Shown: positions 38,340 through 50,159 of the stretch, in pieces
Numbering within the stretch: the first letter of the stretch is position 1
Layout: every line of letters begins with the position of its first letter
NCBI GenBank assembly: GCA_008508345.1
Contig: QNGE01003044.1
Span: 1-64,000, forward strand
Reading direction: 5' to 3'
DNA length: 64,000 bases
Origin: Paragonimus westermani
Lineage: Eukaryota; Platyhelminthes; Trematoda; Plagiorchiida; Troglotrematidae
The notes under the pieces: generated by a model
What the model was told of the DNA's origin: nothing
What the model saw: only the letters and a program-made list of their open reading frames with translations
The model's database searches: none
Made by a program: the position numbers and the translations under genes

Positions 38340-38530
38340 GTTAGCATAGTGGATTCCATATATGACACAGTCGGTCTGGATGAGTAACTTAGTCTAGCAT
38401 CGAAATGTCTGACCTCCTGCCATAGTTTCGTACCTTCACTTGTCAAGTTGTCAGCTGCTAGTTCGAATCCAGCCGAAACCCAAACTTTTGCATTCGAGTC
38501 TCTTCTAAATTACCAATTCTGCGACAATGT
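38340..38530 (+). mobile_element. second tRNA-derived SINE family, diverged copy
   Basis: The B box CTAGTTCGAATCCAGCCGAA is followed by ACCCAAACTTTTGCATTCGA, then GTCTC, TCTAAATT and TCTGCGACA. The same word order occurs at 47113-47190 (CTGGTTCGAATCCAGCCGAA, GACTTTTCACAGTTGG, GTCTCATCTAAATT, ATCTGCCACA). The A box is not convincing. Confidence 0.45.
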
Positions 38531-41410
38531 ATATAGTCCTCTAGAAGCAACCAAATGCTATCTGTGGACTATAAATGAACAGCATACTGTTCTGTGTTTA
38601 TGACACCCTTCTCCTACGTCTCTCTGAGCGTTGATTAAGTAACAAACCAACATAATCACTGGCATAATCACAGTAGATCGTAAAGGGGACGGGGCAGTAC
38701 AGTGTAGACCACTTTTTACCGTTCCCAGTGAGGACTATTAAATGGCTCCTGGAAGTTGTAGTTCCAGACTGTATTTTGTAAATATTAGTGATCCGAGCTT
38801 CCGTTCCACTCAAGGACTCGTATGATTCTTATAATGGGTTTCTTGACTAACAGCTGAAGGTTGCAAACAACTTTACGTAATTGCTTGCCATCATAGTTAA
38901 CTTTGGGTTGTAAACTGTTCGATTCTTATGGTTTCGTGAGACAGCTCCTAATTTCCACAAGAGTGGTGAATTATTTTTTCCGTGACTATCTCAGGGATAG
39001 CTCTCACTAATGAGATCTTTCCAAGTTTATTTATTTCCGTCCAACTTACTGTGTATTCTGGTTTTCAGCTTTCTTCATCCACAAGAAAAACATAATCATA
39101 TTTTTTTCCAGTATCTCGGTAAACAATTATAAACTTACTTCATTAAAAACCCATCAACCATTTTTTGTATAACAATGTTTTCTGGTTAAAAATGCCACTC
39201 ATTATTTTTAAAAATGTACAGCAGGTGATTTGTCCAATTTTTTAATTAAGAAGAGTAACAATTGTGTGAGGTACCAGCCCTGAAACCATTAAAACCAGTG
39301 TTTGAAACAGAGCACTTAGAGGTGGCAGTATTGTCTCATGTGGACAAGAAAGACACGCTAAGACATCAGAACGTTTGTACTGACTCGCGAATCAGCACAT
39401 CTAATTGTGCCATGAGATTAGTCAAATCATTTTTAGATCAACCGCTCCGATAGAGTTTCTCAAGCGGTTGGGGGTTAATATTCGCCATCACCATCACTGA
39501 GCACTGAACTGATGTTAGTGATAGGAAATGGAGCACGGCTCTTAGTTAAAACCTGCTGAACTATCTTTTATTTCTCAACCTGTACAGCACATGCCGTCTC
39601 TGGACGTTTTGTTCATCACCATGGTTCAAGTCCTATGGGAGCTCAGATATCCTAAGTAAACCAGGGTTACTCATATAGTATGTTAGGAGGCTTAATGAAA
39701 AGCCCGCTTCGAATTCGAGGATAAAGTTTTATACTACTACTCCTCTGTTAACGTTTATCATACAGCAAGAGTGTCGTACAGCGAGTGTAAATAAGAACTA
39801 ACAAATATGCGTGAGTTTCATATGCCGATATCTGCTTATGTCTTTCTGGGCAAACCAGGGAAGTAAAATCTGCCGTCCAGCGACAATTAAGAGTTTATGT
39901 TCATATACTTTTGATTTTCCGGTTTTACGAAAACCGTTTTCTCTGTTTCGCGAAAGCAAGCTTCCCCGCTGTTAGGTGCAAAGACGAAGTAACCCGGCTA
40001 CACGCTAAGATTTTGAAATCTATGCTTTGAACTTAAATTATTTGACTGTGTTTGGATCTTTCAATCTTATGACAAGCAATTAAGTTTCCGTGAAATCTTA
40101 TGATTTCGAAAGCACACCTATATAGGTTCCGCAAAAAAAGTTGCTTTAAGAGAAAATAAAAACCGTTCCAGTTTTTTGAACATCTTTTTTTCATTTAAGA
40201 TGAAGATAGGAAATAATATTCATAAAAGAACCAAGTATTTTATTACAACGGAGAGACGAACGGCAAAATGTTAAAAAATCCAGTATGGCCGGTGATGAAC
40301 AGCATAGGCAGTCCCACATTAGTACTACAAAAAATGTATCCATTAAGGCAGTTCTTGTCTAAGAACGCACACGCCTGGGACACTGCCGTATGAGGTATAA
40401 AGTCAGTAGCCCCCTAGATATCTGCATACTGTCATCTTAACTTAGAATAATTTCAGTTGATAGTTCCTAACGCCGAAGTCATCCGCCAACTCGAGCTCAT
40501 TCATCGGCGAAGCCTAAATCCTCAGGGTCCGCAGTGTTAGGGCACCGATAGAAAGTCCGCCGACATCCGTTTCTTCGCTATTCTTACAGCCAACAACTCA
40601 ACGGTGATTCTTGACCTGATTATCGGAGCTTTTGCCGTTGCCCTCGTTGTTAAAGCCTAATAGAAAAGAAAATAACCAGTAATAATCTCCATGCACCCTC
40701 GTATACACTGTTGCTGTTCAGATGATGAGAGCTACCTGTGTTGATACGTGTTCGACAGCATTCAGAGCTGACGTCGGATTTTGTATGCAGACAGATTTTC
40801 CAGCTGATCCCTTCCGAAAAATCATCATTTACGAGGAACCAGTATATTGTTCCAATAAGCTTTTGGTTTCGATTGGTGTACACTTGCCAAGAGATTTCAT
40901 AGAAAGGTGACTGAGTAGATGTAGCAAAACCGGTTGAGTACAAACGTTGGATTATTCAAAGGTAACCCAGAAACTAGTGTGGCTGTAAATTTAGATCAGA
41001 TAAACCTATCGAGTGTAACCGTTGGTCAGTGATCAAACCAATCTGCCAACGATGACGCGTCAGGAGTTCACATCTGCGACATGACAAACAGATGCGCAGA
41101 TGACGAAATTTAACCTAAGTGAGACACAAACCCAGGGCTCCTTTATCAAAGGTCGATTAAAAAGCAAATATGCGAGCAAAAGCCGTCTGCGATCGTTGGT
41201 TAATTTACAGAGGGTTCTGAAGATAAATTCCCGTCAGCCGCAAAAGAGTGAGCGTCATATTCAATGGAGAACCAGATTGAATTCCGAATCGCCAAAACCC
41301 AAACCACAAACGGAGGAAACAAATGCATAACATGAAACAACAGGTTGGCACGAAATAACAATCGGACATTCGTGTGAAGCACACATATAAGAAGGCGACC
41401 AGAGATTGTT
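38531..41410. other. non-coding stretch left of the large inverted repeat
   Basis: No exon or repeat was recognised. Small open frames (such as 39262-39453, 40650-40943 and 41100-41330) have no motif. Confidence 0.35.
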
Positions 41411-42446
41411 GTGACAGTGTCATCGGTCGATTATTGTGAACATTAAGTTCCGTCGCTAATATCGAACCCAATCAGCATTATTGTAATAAGGTATAGTTGC
41501 TATCAACTATTGTTAATACCTTCAGTCAAGTGTCGTGTTTCGTAGTGCAATCAGTTCGCACTAAGTTTGGATGATCCTGGATAGCTTCCTTCTCTGATAC
41601 TCTGTCATTTCTACACAACCTTCAAACTGTTCTGATTCACACAGTTGAAGTGACCGAGTTTCGAATTTCATTTCAACGAACCCATTATAATTCCTAACAG
41701 TCTCTCTGCTGAACCGCGGAACCAAGAATACGAACTACATCAACATTTTATGCCATCCCAAATCTATCAGCTGCCTGTGAATCTGAAGTGCGCATTGCGA
41801 TAGATGTTGTCAGCGGTATACGACTGATCAGTACTCGCAGCTGAGTGATAAAATGCGATTGATGTATTCAAAGCGGTTGAGTACGGTACTTTTCAATTCT
41901 TTTACAGGTGATTTCCATTACATGTATTAGTATAGGGAATTATGGTATTTCAGACTGGCCAATTTTGCTGTCCACTGAACCCTGATTTGTTATCGATCTG
42001 TCTAACGCTGTCCTGTGGAACGACAATCTTGGAATCGCTGAATGAATCTTGTCGAACCAGTATTTTAAGAGTGGAACGGCGTTTCGAGTAAACTGTCACA
42101 CTTCACAATTTTAACCAACTCGAATGATCGTCCACAGGAATACCGTAACTGAAATGACACGGACTTCACAGTGGGCTCGAAAAGTCCTGTTTTTTTATGA
42201 GTTATTGATTACAAACTTGTCAGACGACGCGTTCAGACCTCTTGAATTCATTCTTACTATACTGATGGCAAATATTTTCCGATGTCTACTTGTCATCGTC
42301 ATATCAGCCCAACCTACAGTGCAAGCAAGTGACTGCATATGGCGCCGGTTTTCAGGCATCTACTGTGTAAAATCGAGGGTAAAGGAACATGGAACATGAC
42401 GAAGACACATGTAGTAAATTCTTTTACTGTCCTAGTTGCTTTGGCC

Positions 42447-42884
42447 TCACGTTCGATTTATTTCAGTAGATTGAGATTGACTAGTTAAGCGGTTTGTCAT
42501 CTGTGATTGTGCACACGATTGTGCCATAGCGACATTTGGAAAATGATAACACGAACGAAACCAAACGAAGTCTATCAAGTGTGAAACGTCCGTTATCAAT
42601 GAAATAGACAATTGGCTTAAAACAACGAAGTTGCCTCTGATTATCAGACTGTCGAAGAGAGGAATGTGAAGCGTGGCGAAGTGAAATTGTTCTAAGCATG
42701 AACCGCCGTCCGTTGGTTGACTTTCGATTTGGTAGGCATTGGTAGTTGGCTTGTTTGTTTTCGGATGACAAGTTAGCATCCGCTGTGAACCACTGACTGG
42801 TTTGTATGCCATAGAATTAAGGCTTGCCTCTTTCGCATTGTCCATGCACGAGCAGTGTGGTTTGCAAGACGACGAATGCAGCAC
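42447..42884 (-). CDS. candidate exon with hydrophobic leader, unrecognised
   Basis: The longest frame in the arm (145 codons from a GTG at 42884) stays open upstream through YYILAAIVLHSSS, a signal-peptide-like hydrophobic run. That run follows an acceptor-like CGTTTTTGCGTAATCACAG. The mature part would begin CKPHCSCMDN, with three closely spaced cysteines, then a Thr/Ser/Gln-rich region. No family is recognised and no start codon is fixed. A 96-codon frame overlaps in another phase. The mirrored copy is at 57023-57460. Confidence 0.25.
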   Translation of the reverse strand: MLHSSSCKPHCSCMDNAKEASLNSMAYKPVSGSQRMLTCHPKTNKPTTNAYQIESQPTDGGSCLEQFHFATLHIPLFDSLIIRGNFVVLSQLSISLITDVSHLIDFVWFRSCYHFPNVAMAQSCAQSQMTNRLTSQSQSTEINRT

Positions 42885-43140
42885 AATCGCAGCAAGAATG
42901 TAATATTTTACAGCTTAACTGTGATTACGCAAAAACGAGAGAATATCTCATAATTACGAATACATGTTTAATCAGTGTTCCACCAAAGGCAGAAAGTTAG
43001 CGGGGGTATTCCTACAAATCGTGCTCACCGATCAGGTGAAAATGCCACCAATTAAGTTTGGTTGATAAATGCAGCTAAAAAAAAGAACGTCTTGTGTGAA
43101 AAAATCAAACGTCCTTGTTATTGTGGTGGATTGTCAGGTC

Positions 43141-43272
43141 GGAGGTGCGAGTTTTCGAACGCTCGGCAGAATACCTCGACGCGGGGAGGTACGTTCGAAA
43201 ATCTGCCGCGATCGGATCAAGGACAACGTGCGCGACCGGATGAGACCAACGGGCGAGGCAGGGCAGGCGAAN
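43141..43272. other. CpG-rich core of the left arm, ends at single N
   Basis: Bases 43158-43271 (114 bp) are markedly GC- and CpG-rich compared with the AT-leaning flanks and end at the single N (43272). One plus-strand frame is open across it. The right arm has none of this sequence and carries a different CpG-rich filler instead. Confidence 0.7.
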
Positions 43273-44635
43273 TAAAGATCGTGCTTTATTGGACGCCTTC
43301 TCGCTACATTATGACCAGTGTATAGGAATTGGCACATGTGTTAAACTGCTGACACATTCCCGCTCAACGAACCAAACGAGGTAAGCTCGCACACCTTGTT
43401 GATCAATCAAGCTGTACACAATCAGTGAACAATATTGTGTGGATCACAGATCAACAGCGCGAAAGCTTAATCCATGTGGCGAGTCTAGGTGTGCGTGTGT
43501 GTCGGATGCCTCACACACAGCACCGGATTAATGAAGTGATCTGTTCGTGCCTGAATAATAGGACGATACTCTATCGATTTGCCTCTGTTTGTCGGGGTTT
43601 TCAGCCTACAAACTTCTAGTTCCATATCTGAAAGATAGCCACCGGTTATTGAGAGCAGTGGTTAAATACAAATACCTCACCATCAATTACTGTTATTTTG
43701 TGGTGAAGGATCGCCGTTGGTATCACAAAAAGGGCTTCAGTTAGTCGATGAACTTCTGACAGAAAAGCCACACCAATTTGCACAAGTGGCCTGTTCGAAC
43801 TGAGGATCAGATGACCGATCGTCAATAGACGAGAGTGTAAGTTGGTAATGTGTTCGACGTATAACCGAAGAGTACAAACCAAGAAGAAACCCACCATGGA
43901 GGATTGCATTTATGAAACAAGACATGTAACAATTCGGTTTGTTAGTATCCCTTAGAATCGTCACATTGTTTAGATGGAACAGAACTAATTCGCACCAATA
44001 ACAAAGAGGGCGGTTAGGAATTTCGAGTGACCTAAATGCTTATCATGCAGTATATGCAGCGACCAGATGCAGCGACAGTTTATGCATATCTACGCTTGGG
44101 AGTTCATAATAGACGGATAATCAGAAACGCACAATTTACAACGTGTTCACGGTTGTGACACACACTGTTCGAAAACTTACTGAAGTCTGTGACGTTCTGG
44201 TCTGACCAAGTATGTCGCGGTGATAATCGACGGTAGTGCAGGGCGTAGGGCACATGTGTCTCAAATGATTGGGTGACGTACAACCTGACATCGTGGATGG
44301 TATGTACTAGGAAAATGAAGTAACATTTCGAGAACCAAGGAGAAGATAACAGAAAGCGGGACGTTAACATTCATAGCGATATTTCCGGTCATATTCAACT
44401 AACCGTCAGGTTTTCGAAACCCGAAGCGAAGTAAAGAACGCTTGGTTTCAATAAGTGGATCAACTTGGGCACATTGGAAAGTACGGCAATTGTCTAATTG
44501 CGGAAGCCTGGTGCGCAGTTGACTCTAATACACTGAACGTTTGGTAGTTTCAGACGTTCAAGTGAGTTACACAGAGTTCGTTCATTTTGTGACGAGCTGA
44601 GCGCAAGTGTTAAGACTTGATTGTCGATACACGTT

Positions 44636-44656
44636 TGAGTGTGTGTGTGTGTGTGA
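44636..44656 (+). repeat. (GT)n microsatellite, left arm
   Basis: A short run of alternating GT after GTTTGA; mirrored as (CA)n near 55139-55159. Confidence 0.85.
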
Positions 44657-45339
44657 CAGACTAGATGTTGAGTATGGACTGTGACTGAGGTCTCGATCGA
44701 CTCAATTCCATTCTCCAACTATTCTCAGGTCCTCATCTACCAATTCCCATACCGTCAACTCCCTGACTCTGACTCGCATCTACCAAATCTTCTTTTTCTT
44801 TGCTATTCTAAATCACTCGCCTCTAACCAGTGGGATACATATGTTCTCCCAAATCCCCTAATCACGCTCCACCAAATCGTCCTTCTTCCTGAAGTCAACA
44901 ACATTTGACACTGTAATGTGCTGGACACAGCATGATCGACCGGTTGGTTGACTGCAGTTTATTCATTCACCAGACGTGAACGTATGCTCTCCAATCAGTG
45001 AATCAACGGACACGTGACACCATGATTACCGGCCTCATTCTAAGTTCGATAATCTATACATCTGACACAATTTGAAGAGTCAATCAACAATGAATGATGA
45101 GCACTCACGCTAGGCACACCTGGTTCGACAGGCCAACACTCAGTAGTGAACGGTTGAATATAGCTTAGTTTCGTAAACAAAAACGATGCGTTTCAAAATC
45201 CATTCCTCTGAGTGGAGACATGCCTTGCGCAATAATTATGCCACACGAAGATATCTGAATTCCCATATCCTAATGAGAGCATTAGTTTCAAGACATCGAC
45301 GTTTGGATTTGAAACAAGGGTGCTTTATTATGAGCGATC

Positions 45340-46005
45340 GCGAACGTGAACCATCTTCAGGTATTTGGTCACCAATATCTGCGTTCGATCGCTCATATCG
45401 GGTGGCACCAACGAATAAGCAACGAGGAGGATGGAAAGCGGGTGTTTAATACTTCGTTCAATTTCTACAGTTGCACAGACTTGGATGGCTAGGCCATGTG
45501 TTAAGGATGCTAGCTGGTCGTCTGCCAAATCGAGCACTCTGCCGACGCTGCGGCCGACTGACGTATGGTCCGAGGTGGACAGATGATGACCTGGCGTAGG
45601 GAAATGAACTCGTTCACTAAGGAGTTGGCCACCGTAGATCGGATTCGTCCTCCAGGCTGGGGACCTGACGAATCACAGAGTCCGTTATCGGAGAAGTCAA
45701 GTGAGCTAATGGCCAATCGAATTCAATAGCGTGACTGTTGTCGTTGTTTGGACGATTAGTCTGTGAAATAAGCGCTGTTTGCGCCCCCATTCTACATATA
45801 ACTTATTTTTTTGTTTGCGAGATGTAGGCACCTTGATACTAAATGTTTGAATACAGACGAAGCTGTTTTTATTGGTTGGATCCCTTCCCCCCTTCATTCT
45901 TCCTCTCGTTTTCTGAACGGGGTTCGTTTTTCACGGTTCTGTGACGGTTAAGCATCCGTGAGATCCACTGATGTATTGTTGTCTATGATGATGATGACGA
46001 CGACG
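45340..46005 (+). mobile_element. 3' end of a non-LTR retrotransposon (decayed), left arm
   Basis: In shifting plus frames the sequence reads QVFGHQYLRSI...RISNEE, then LGWLGHVLRM (about 45477-45509), GRLPNRAL, GPRWTDDD and a GWGPDESQS-like end (about 45646-45680). This is the order of the C-terminal end of trematode CR1/RTE-type reverse transcriptases. A non-coding tail follows (CACGGTTCTGTGACGGTTAA) and ends in a (GAT/GAC)n run at about 45990. It contains frameshifts and stops. The mirror copy is at 53790-54455. Confidence 0.7.
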
Positions 46006-46698
46006 TTGGAGAGATATGCCTGGACACGTCATTCAGATGATGGAGGTTGTATGTCGAAACAGTAGAATTTGTCATCAAGAAGAGAGCGCGTAAGCAAACA
46101 ACACTAGATTCCAGTTTCACTTGATTTGTGTACGCTAAACTATGCAGCCTACTCTATTTTTACACTCCAGTTTGTAGGATAACGTCCTGTTTTCAAAGTC
46201 GCACACGTCGTGGCTACAACCTGGAAGCGAGGTTTATGTCGATTTGGCTCAAACACACCAACTACAAATCCGATTGTGCCGCACCATTTGATTGTGTCAT
46301 TCAGCCGGAACAGAGAGGTGGCTCCGCTATCAACTCTCAATTGTGTTTATTTCACACGCAAACCTGTAACCATAAGTAGCATAAAAGCTGAGGAACGGTG
46401 ATCTCGTTCTGTGCGTTCACCCTGACATTTCTGAATGGTTTCTGCTTAATGGGAAAATCAAAGTCGAACAGTCAGTGTCGCAATTTCAACAAAGTGAAAC
46501 TAACCGCTGAGTAACAGGGGAAGTCTATCAACTATGAAAGGAAATCAGCATCAGAAACCTCATTCATCTTCGCGGCATGCGGTCCGTCAACCAAGGTATG
46601 AAAGAACGTCAGATTGAGGGTAATAACAACACTTTGTCCGAAATTTAACGTGCACTTTTGTGTTCCAGAAATCGGTAGAACTCCTCTCATGCGTGTAG

Positions 46699-47051
46699 TA
46701 ATCAACGTTCTGAGTTGACAGAGTTGATACAAAATTGCATCTTTTGCGGTTGTCAATCGGTCAGTTGGGTGTCAGAATGTGAGTGAACTATGACGCTTCT
46801 TACCCCGAACTCTGCTAACTTCGTGTGCCGACAGCACCTCGGTCTTCGACGTGTAGCCTTCGGAAACGTCATAAGTGTTCTTCATCATTAATCGTCTCAT
46901 CATCTTGATCCTCATCACAGCAAAGTACCTGACTGGAAAATACCGTCGCTCAGACTGCTACTCATTGCAACAATGATGTGGAATATATTTGAGAAGATTA
47001 CTAAGAATGTTAGAAATTAATAATAGAAGCTTTAGCTGGGGAACTAGAAAT
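46699..47051. other. start of the spacer between inverted arms
   Basis: Arm homology ends near 46698. Nothing coding was recognised here; a GATGA/TCATC-rich patch lies near 46885-46915. Confidence 0.4.
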
Positions 47052-47172
47052 ATTTGGATGAGACCCAACCGTGAAAAGTTAGGGCTTCGGCTGGATTCGA
47101 ACCAGCGACAGACTGTCGCTGGTTCGAATCCAGCCGAAGCCCTGACTTTTCACAGTTGGGTCTCATCTAAAT
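47052..47172. repeat. near-perfect SINE palindrome (60-bp arms, 1-nt centre)
   Basis: Arms 47052-47111 and 47113-47172 are inverted copies with about three mismatches and a single central base (A at 47112). Each arm carries the second SINE family's B-box segment CTGTCGCTGGTTCGAATCCA followed by GCCGAAGCCCT and GGTCTCATC. The two SINE ends meet at the tRNA-like part. Confidence 0.85.
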
Positions 47173-47214
47173 TCATAAATCTGCCACATTACATATTAGT
47201 AGAATCCAGATGAA

Positions 47215-47499
47215 GCATTCCGAATCATCTACAAGGTTCGTCAAGCCGGCTCCAGAACTGTCAGAATGCGATTGTTATCAACCGCTGAGGCTATTGCTAT
47301 CAGACTACACAACCCCTGCATGTGTGCCCAAAAACAATTCGTACAAACTCTCCACCTCCCCTGGCCAATCATTCCACATCCACTTGAAACTCGAACAAGC
47401 GTGAACCGCTTGACATTGATGAACGAATATCTCATGTCATGCTCGTATAACACCGAAACACATTCACCAACACCCCCACCCTCCCCCAGTAGACTGTGA
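47215..47499 (+). pseudogene. Penelope-like element, C-terminal fragment
   Basis: A 94-codon open stretch ends at TGA 47497-47499. It starts AFRIIYKV and continues with STAEAIAIRLHNP, then FVQTLHLPWP. The related element at 51730-51890 has the same order (HIVYRIPR..., SLSES, RFVRTLNLPCP), which follows the endonuclease domain in these elements. It is 5'-truncated directly downstream of the SINE palindrome. Function as a protein is unlikely. Confidence 0.62.
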
Positions 47500-47597
47500 T
47501 CTGTACCATTTCTCCAATCTTAATGTTCCTGTTTAACTCGTCATAATTTCGTATATAACCCGCACGTATTCCCATGTAATTGTAAAAGCCCGATGAG

Positions 47598-48838
47598 AAT
47601 TACCGAAAACAGCTGTTTGCAAGGTTGACTTCTTATGAACTAGAAGTAGTTAGCATGCAGGCATGCTATCGACTGCTGCACACTGTCATTCCGGATAGAG
47701 CTCTTAATCAGCGATTTGGGTGGCCACGAGGACCCCAGCCAGGCAGGCGACGCCTACCCACTTTGATCAGTGCAGCAGTCAGGGTCTTCATATTTTGCGA
47801 CCATGTATTTGCATGACCGCCACGCGATTTCATTCAACTGCTGGTGGTCTCATTATATAATATTTGGCACGATAAATGATCAGATGGCGTACGGAGCACA
47901 TGACCCAGCCATCGCACACCGCACAACATAAGTAGATGGACAACTGATCGCGTATCCCGAGTGCTCCTGAATGCGTTTTAGCGAATGACAACATGGCTAA
48001 CGCGATCAGTCCATTTAATGTGAGTTCAGTGGCGGAGACCGATCGTCAGACACAAGTCTGTTGACATCTTTGTTGCAAACAGATCACTTTTCCGAACCAT
48101 AGATCAATGCAGAACGTACACAAGTACTGTATACCCTTTGCTCTAACGACGGTCAAATCTTTTCGACGTCTAAGATGGCTCGAACTGGCAAAGACTACTC
48201 CTGCCTTAGTTATGATTGCCGGTATCTAATCAGCAATATTACAGGTTGATGAGATAGTGCTACCGAAGTATGTGAAGCTGTCCATAATCTTAAGTCGTAT
48301 AACCACAATGAAGAAAGTAAGAGTGGAAATGCCACAGTGGTGAAGCAGCACTTCGACTTTGAAGATGTGAAACACAATGATCGTCAATGGTTGAATAAGT
48401 TGAAACAAACCAGTGAAACTGTTTCCGATAGGGTGTGCTCATTCCGGCTGACGTAGTAGGAACCTAACTGTTGTTTCGTATGCTTACTATGACTCTATCC
48501 GGTAACCAAGCGGTTTTACTCATTATCTACTGCGAAAAGTTGATCTCAAGTGTTTTCACTTCACTGTAGTACGTGAACTGCTAAGCTACACTACTTGTGC
48601 GAGAGTCTATGCAGACCGAATTTCGAAACGGCGCATTTTCGTTACGTTCTCTACGATTCCCAATGAGCTGCTATGTTTTGTGTGAGAATGCATTCACCAT
48701 TTGGTTTACAGGAGGACTGAAGCATTTATAACATTCTTCCGAAAGCAGTTATTATCTGGAATCACAAGAAAGAAAAGCATGGTATCAAAGTCATATCTGC
48801 CCATATTGGCGGTCGCTTTATCGGCCAAATATACAGCT
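47598..48838 (+). repeat. 1241-bp direct repeat, copy 1, ends at single N
   Basis: Matches 48840-50080 at a fixed offset of 1242. Copy 1 ends at the single N (48839) and copy 2 starts immediately after it, as expected for unmerged overlapping contig ends. Open frames within are identical in both copies. Confidence 0.95.
47640..48330 (-). mobile_element. 3' end of a non-LTR retrotransposon (decayed), copy 1
   Basis: On minus, in broken frames: MDSFTYFGSTIS (about 48260-48300), RSALIYGSEK (about 48085-48115), WTDRVS, LCGVRWLGHVLRTP (about 47885-47925) and GWGPRGHPNRW (about 47708-47742). This is the ordered C-terminal end of a CR1/RTE-type reverse transcriptase, a different copy and subfamily from the one in the arms. 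Stops and frameshifts make it inactive. Confidence 0.7.
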
Positions 48839-48839
48839 N

Positions 48840-50080
48840 AATTACCGAAAACAGCTGTTTGCAAGGTTGACTTCTTATGAACTAGAAGTAGTTAGCATGC
48901 AGGCATGCTATCGACTGCTGCACACTGTCATTCCGGATAGAGCTCTTAATCAGCGATTTGGGTGGCCACGAGGACCCCAGCCAGGCAGGCGACGCCTACC
49001 CACTTTGATCAGTGCAGCAGTCAGGGTCTTCATATTTTGCGACCATGTATTTGCATGACCGCCACGCGATTTCATTCAACTGCTGGTGGTCTCATTATAT
49101 AATATTTGGCACGATAAATGATCAGATGGCGTACGGAGCACATGACCCAGCCATCGCACACCGCACAACATAAGTAGATGGACAACTGATCGCGTATCCC
49201 GAGTGCTCCTGAATGCGTTTTAGCGAATGACAACATGGCTAACGCGATCAGTCCATTTAATGTGAGTTCAGTGGCGGAGACCGATCGTCAGACACAAGTC
49301 TGTTGACATCTTTGTTGCAAACAGATCACTTTTCCGAACCATAGATCAATGCAGAACGTACACAAGTACTGTATACCCTTTGCTCTAACGACGGTCAAAT
49401 CTTTTCGACGTCTAAGATGGCTCGAACTGGCAAAGACTACTCCTGCCTTAGTTATGATTGCCGGTATCTAATCAGCAATATTACAGGTTGATGAGATAGT
49501 GCTACCGAAGTATGTGAAGCTGTCCATAATCTTAAGTCGTATAACCACAATGAAGAAAGTAAGAGTGGAAATGCCACAGTGGTGAAGCAGCACTTCGACT
49601 TTGAAGATGTGAAACACAATGATCGTCAATGGTTGAATAAGTTGAAACAAACCAGTGAAACTGTTTCCGATAGGGTGTGCTCATTCCGGCTGACGTAGTA
49701 GGAACCTAACTGTTGTTTCGTATGCTTACTATGACTCTATCCGGTAACCAAGCGGTTTTACTCATTATCTACTGCGAAAAGTTGATCTCAAGTGTTTTCA
49801 CTTCACTGTAGTACGTGAACTGCTAAGCTACACTACTTGTGCGAGAGTCTATGCAGACCGAATTTCGAAACGGCGCATTTTCGTTACGTTCTCTACGATT
49901 CCCAATGAGCTGCTATGTTTTGTGTGAGAATGCATTCACCATTTGGTTTACAGGAGGACTGAAGCATTTATAACATTCTTCCGAAAGCAGTTATTATCTG
50001 GAATCACAAGAAAGAAAAGCATGGTATCAAAGTCATATCTGCCCATATTGGCGGTCGCTTTATCGGCCAAATATACAGCT
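48840..50080 (+). repeat. 1241-bp direct repeat, copy 2, starts at single N
   Basis: Second copy of 47598-48838, continuing into the Penelope element at 50160. Confidence 0.95.
48882..49572 (-). mobile_element. 3' end of a non-LTR retrotransposon (decayed), copy 2
   Basis: Identical content to 47640-48330 shifted by 1242, including the WLGHVLR and GWGPRG motifs; it may be the same locus assembled twice. Confidence 0.65.
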
Positions 50081-50159
50081 AGGTTTTTTTGTCAAATTGA
50101 ACTCCAGTTGTTTAGCCACAGACCAACTGCTACTTATTAACTGGTCGTAAGAATGGCCA

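Larger units (their letters stand above)
41411..46698 (+). repeat. large inverted repeat, left arm
   Basis: The reverse complement of this segment matches 53097-58498. Every longer open frame inside has an identical translation in mirrored position (for example 42447-42884 with 57023-57460, and 46128-46379 with 53416-53667). Coordinate sums are constant (99907 outside the internal gap, 99795 inside it). The outermost few hundred bases show substitutions and a 2-bp shift, so the arms are not perfectly identical. The single N at 43272 marks a join. Confidence 0.92.

Noticed and set aside
43062..43325. Frame crossing the single N at 43272 with a CYCGGLSGRRC stretch resembling an EGF-like end
   Set aside because: The cysteine spacing does not fit the EGF signature and the frame crosses an assembly join.
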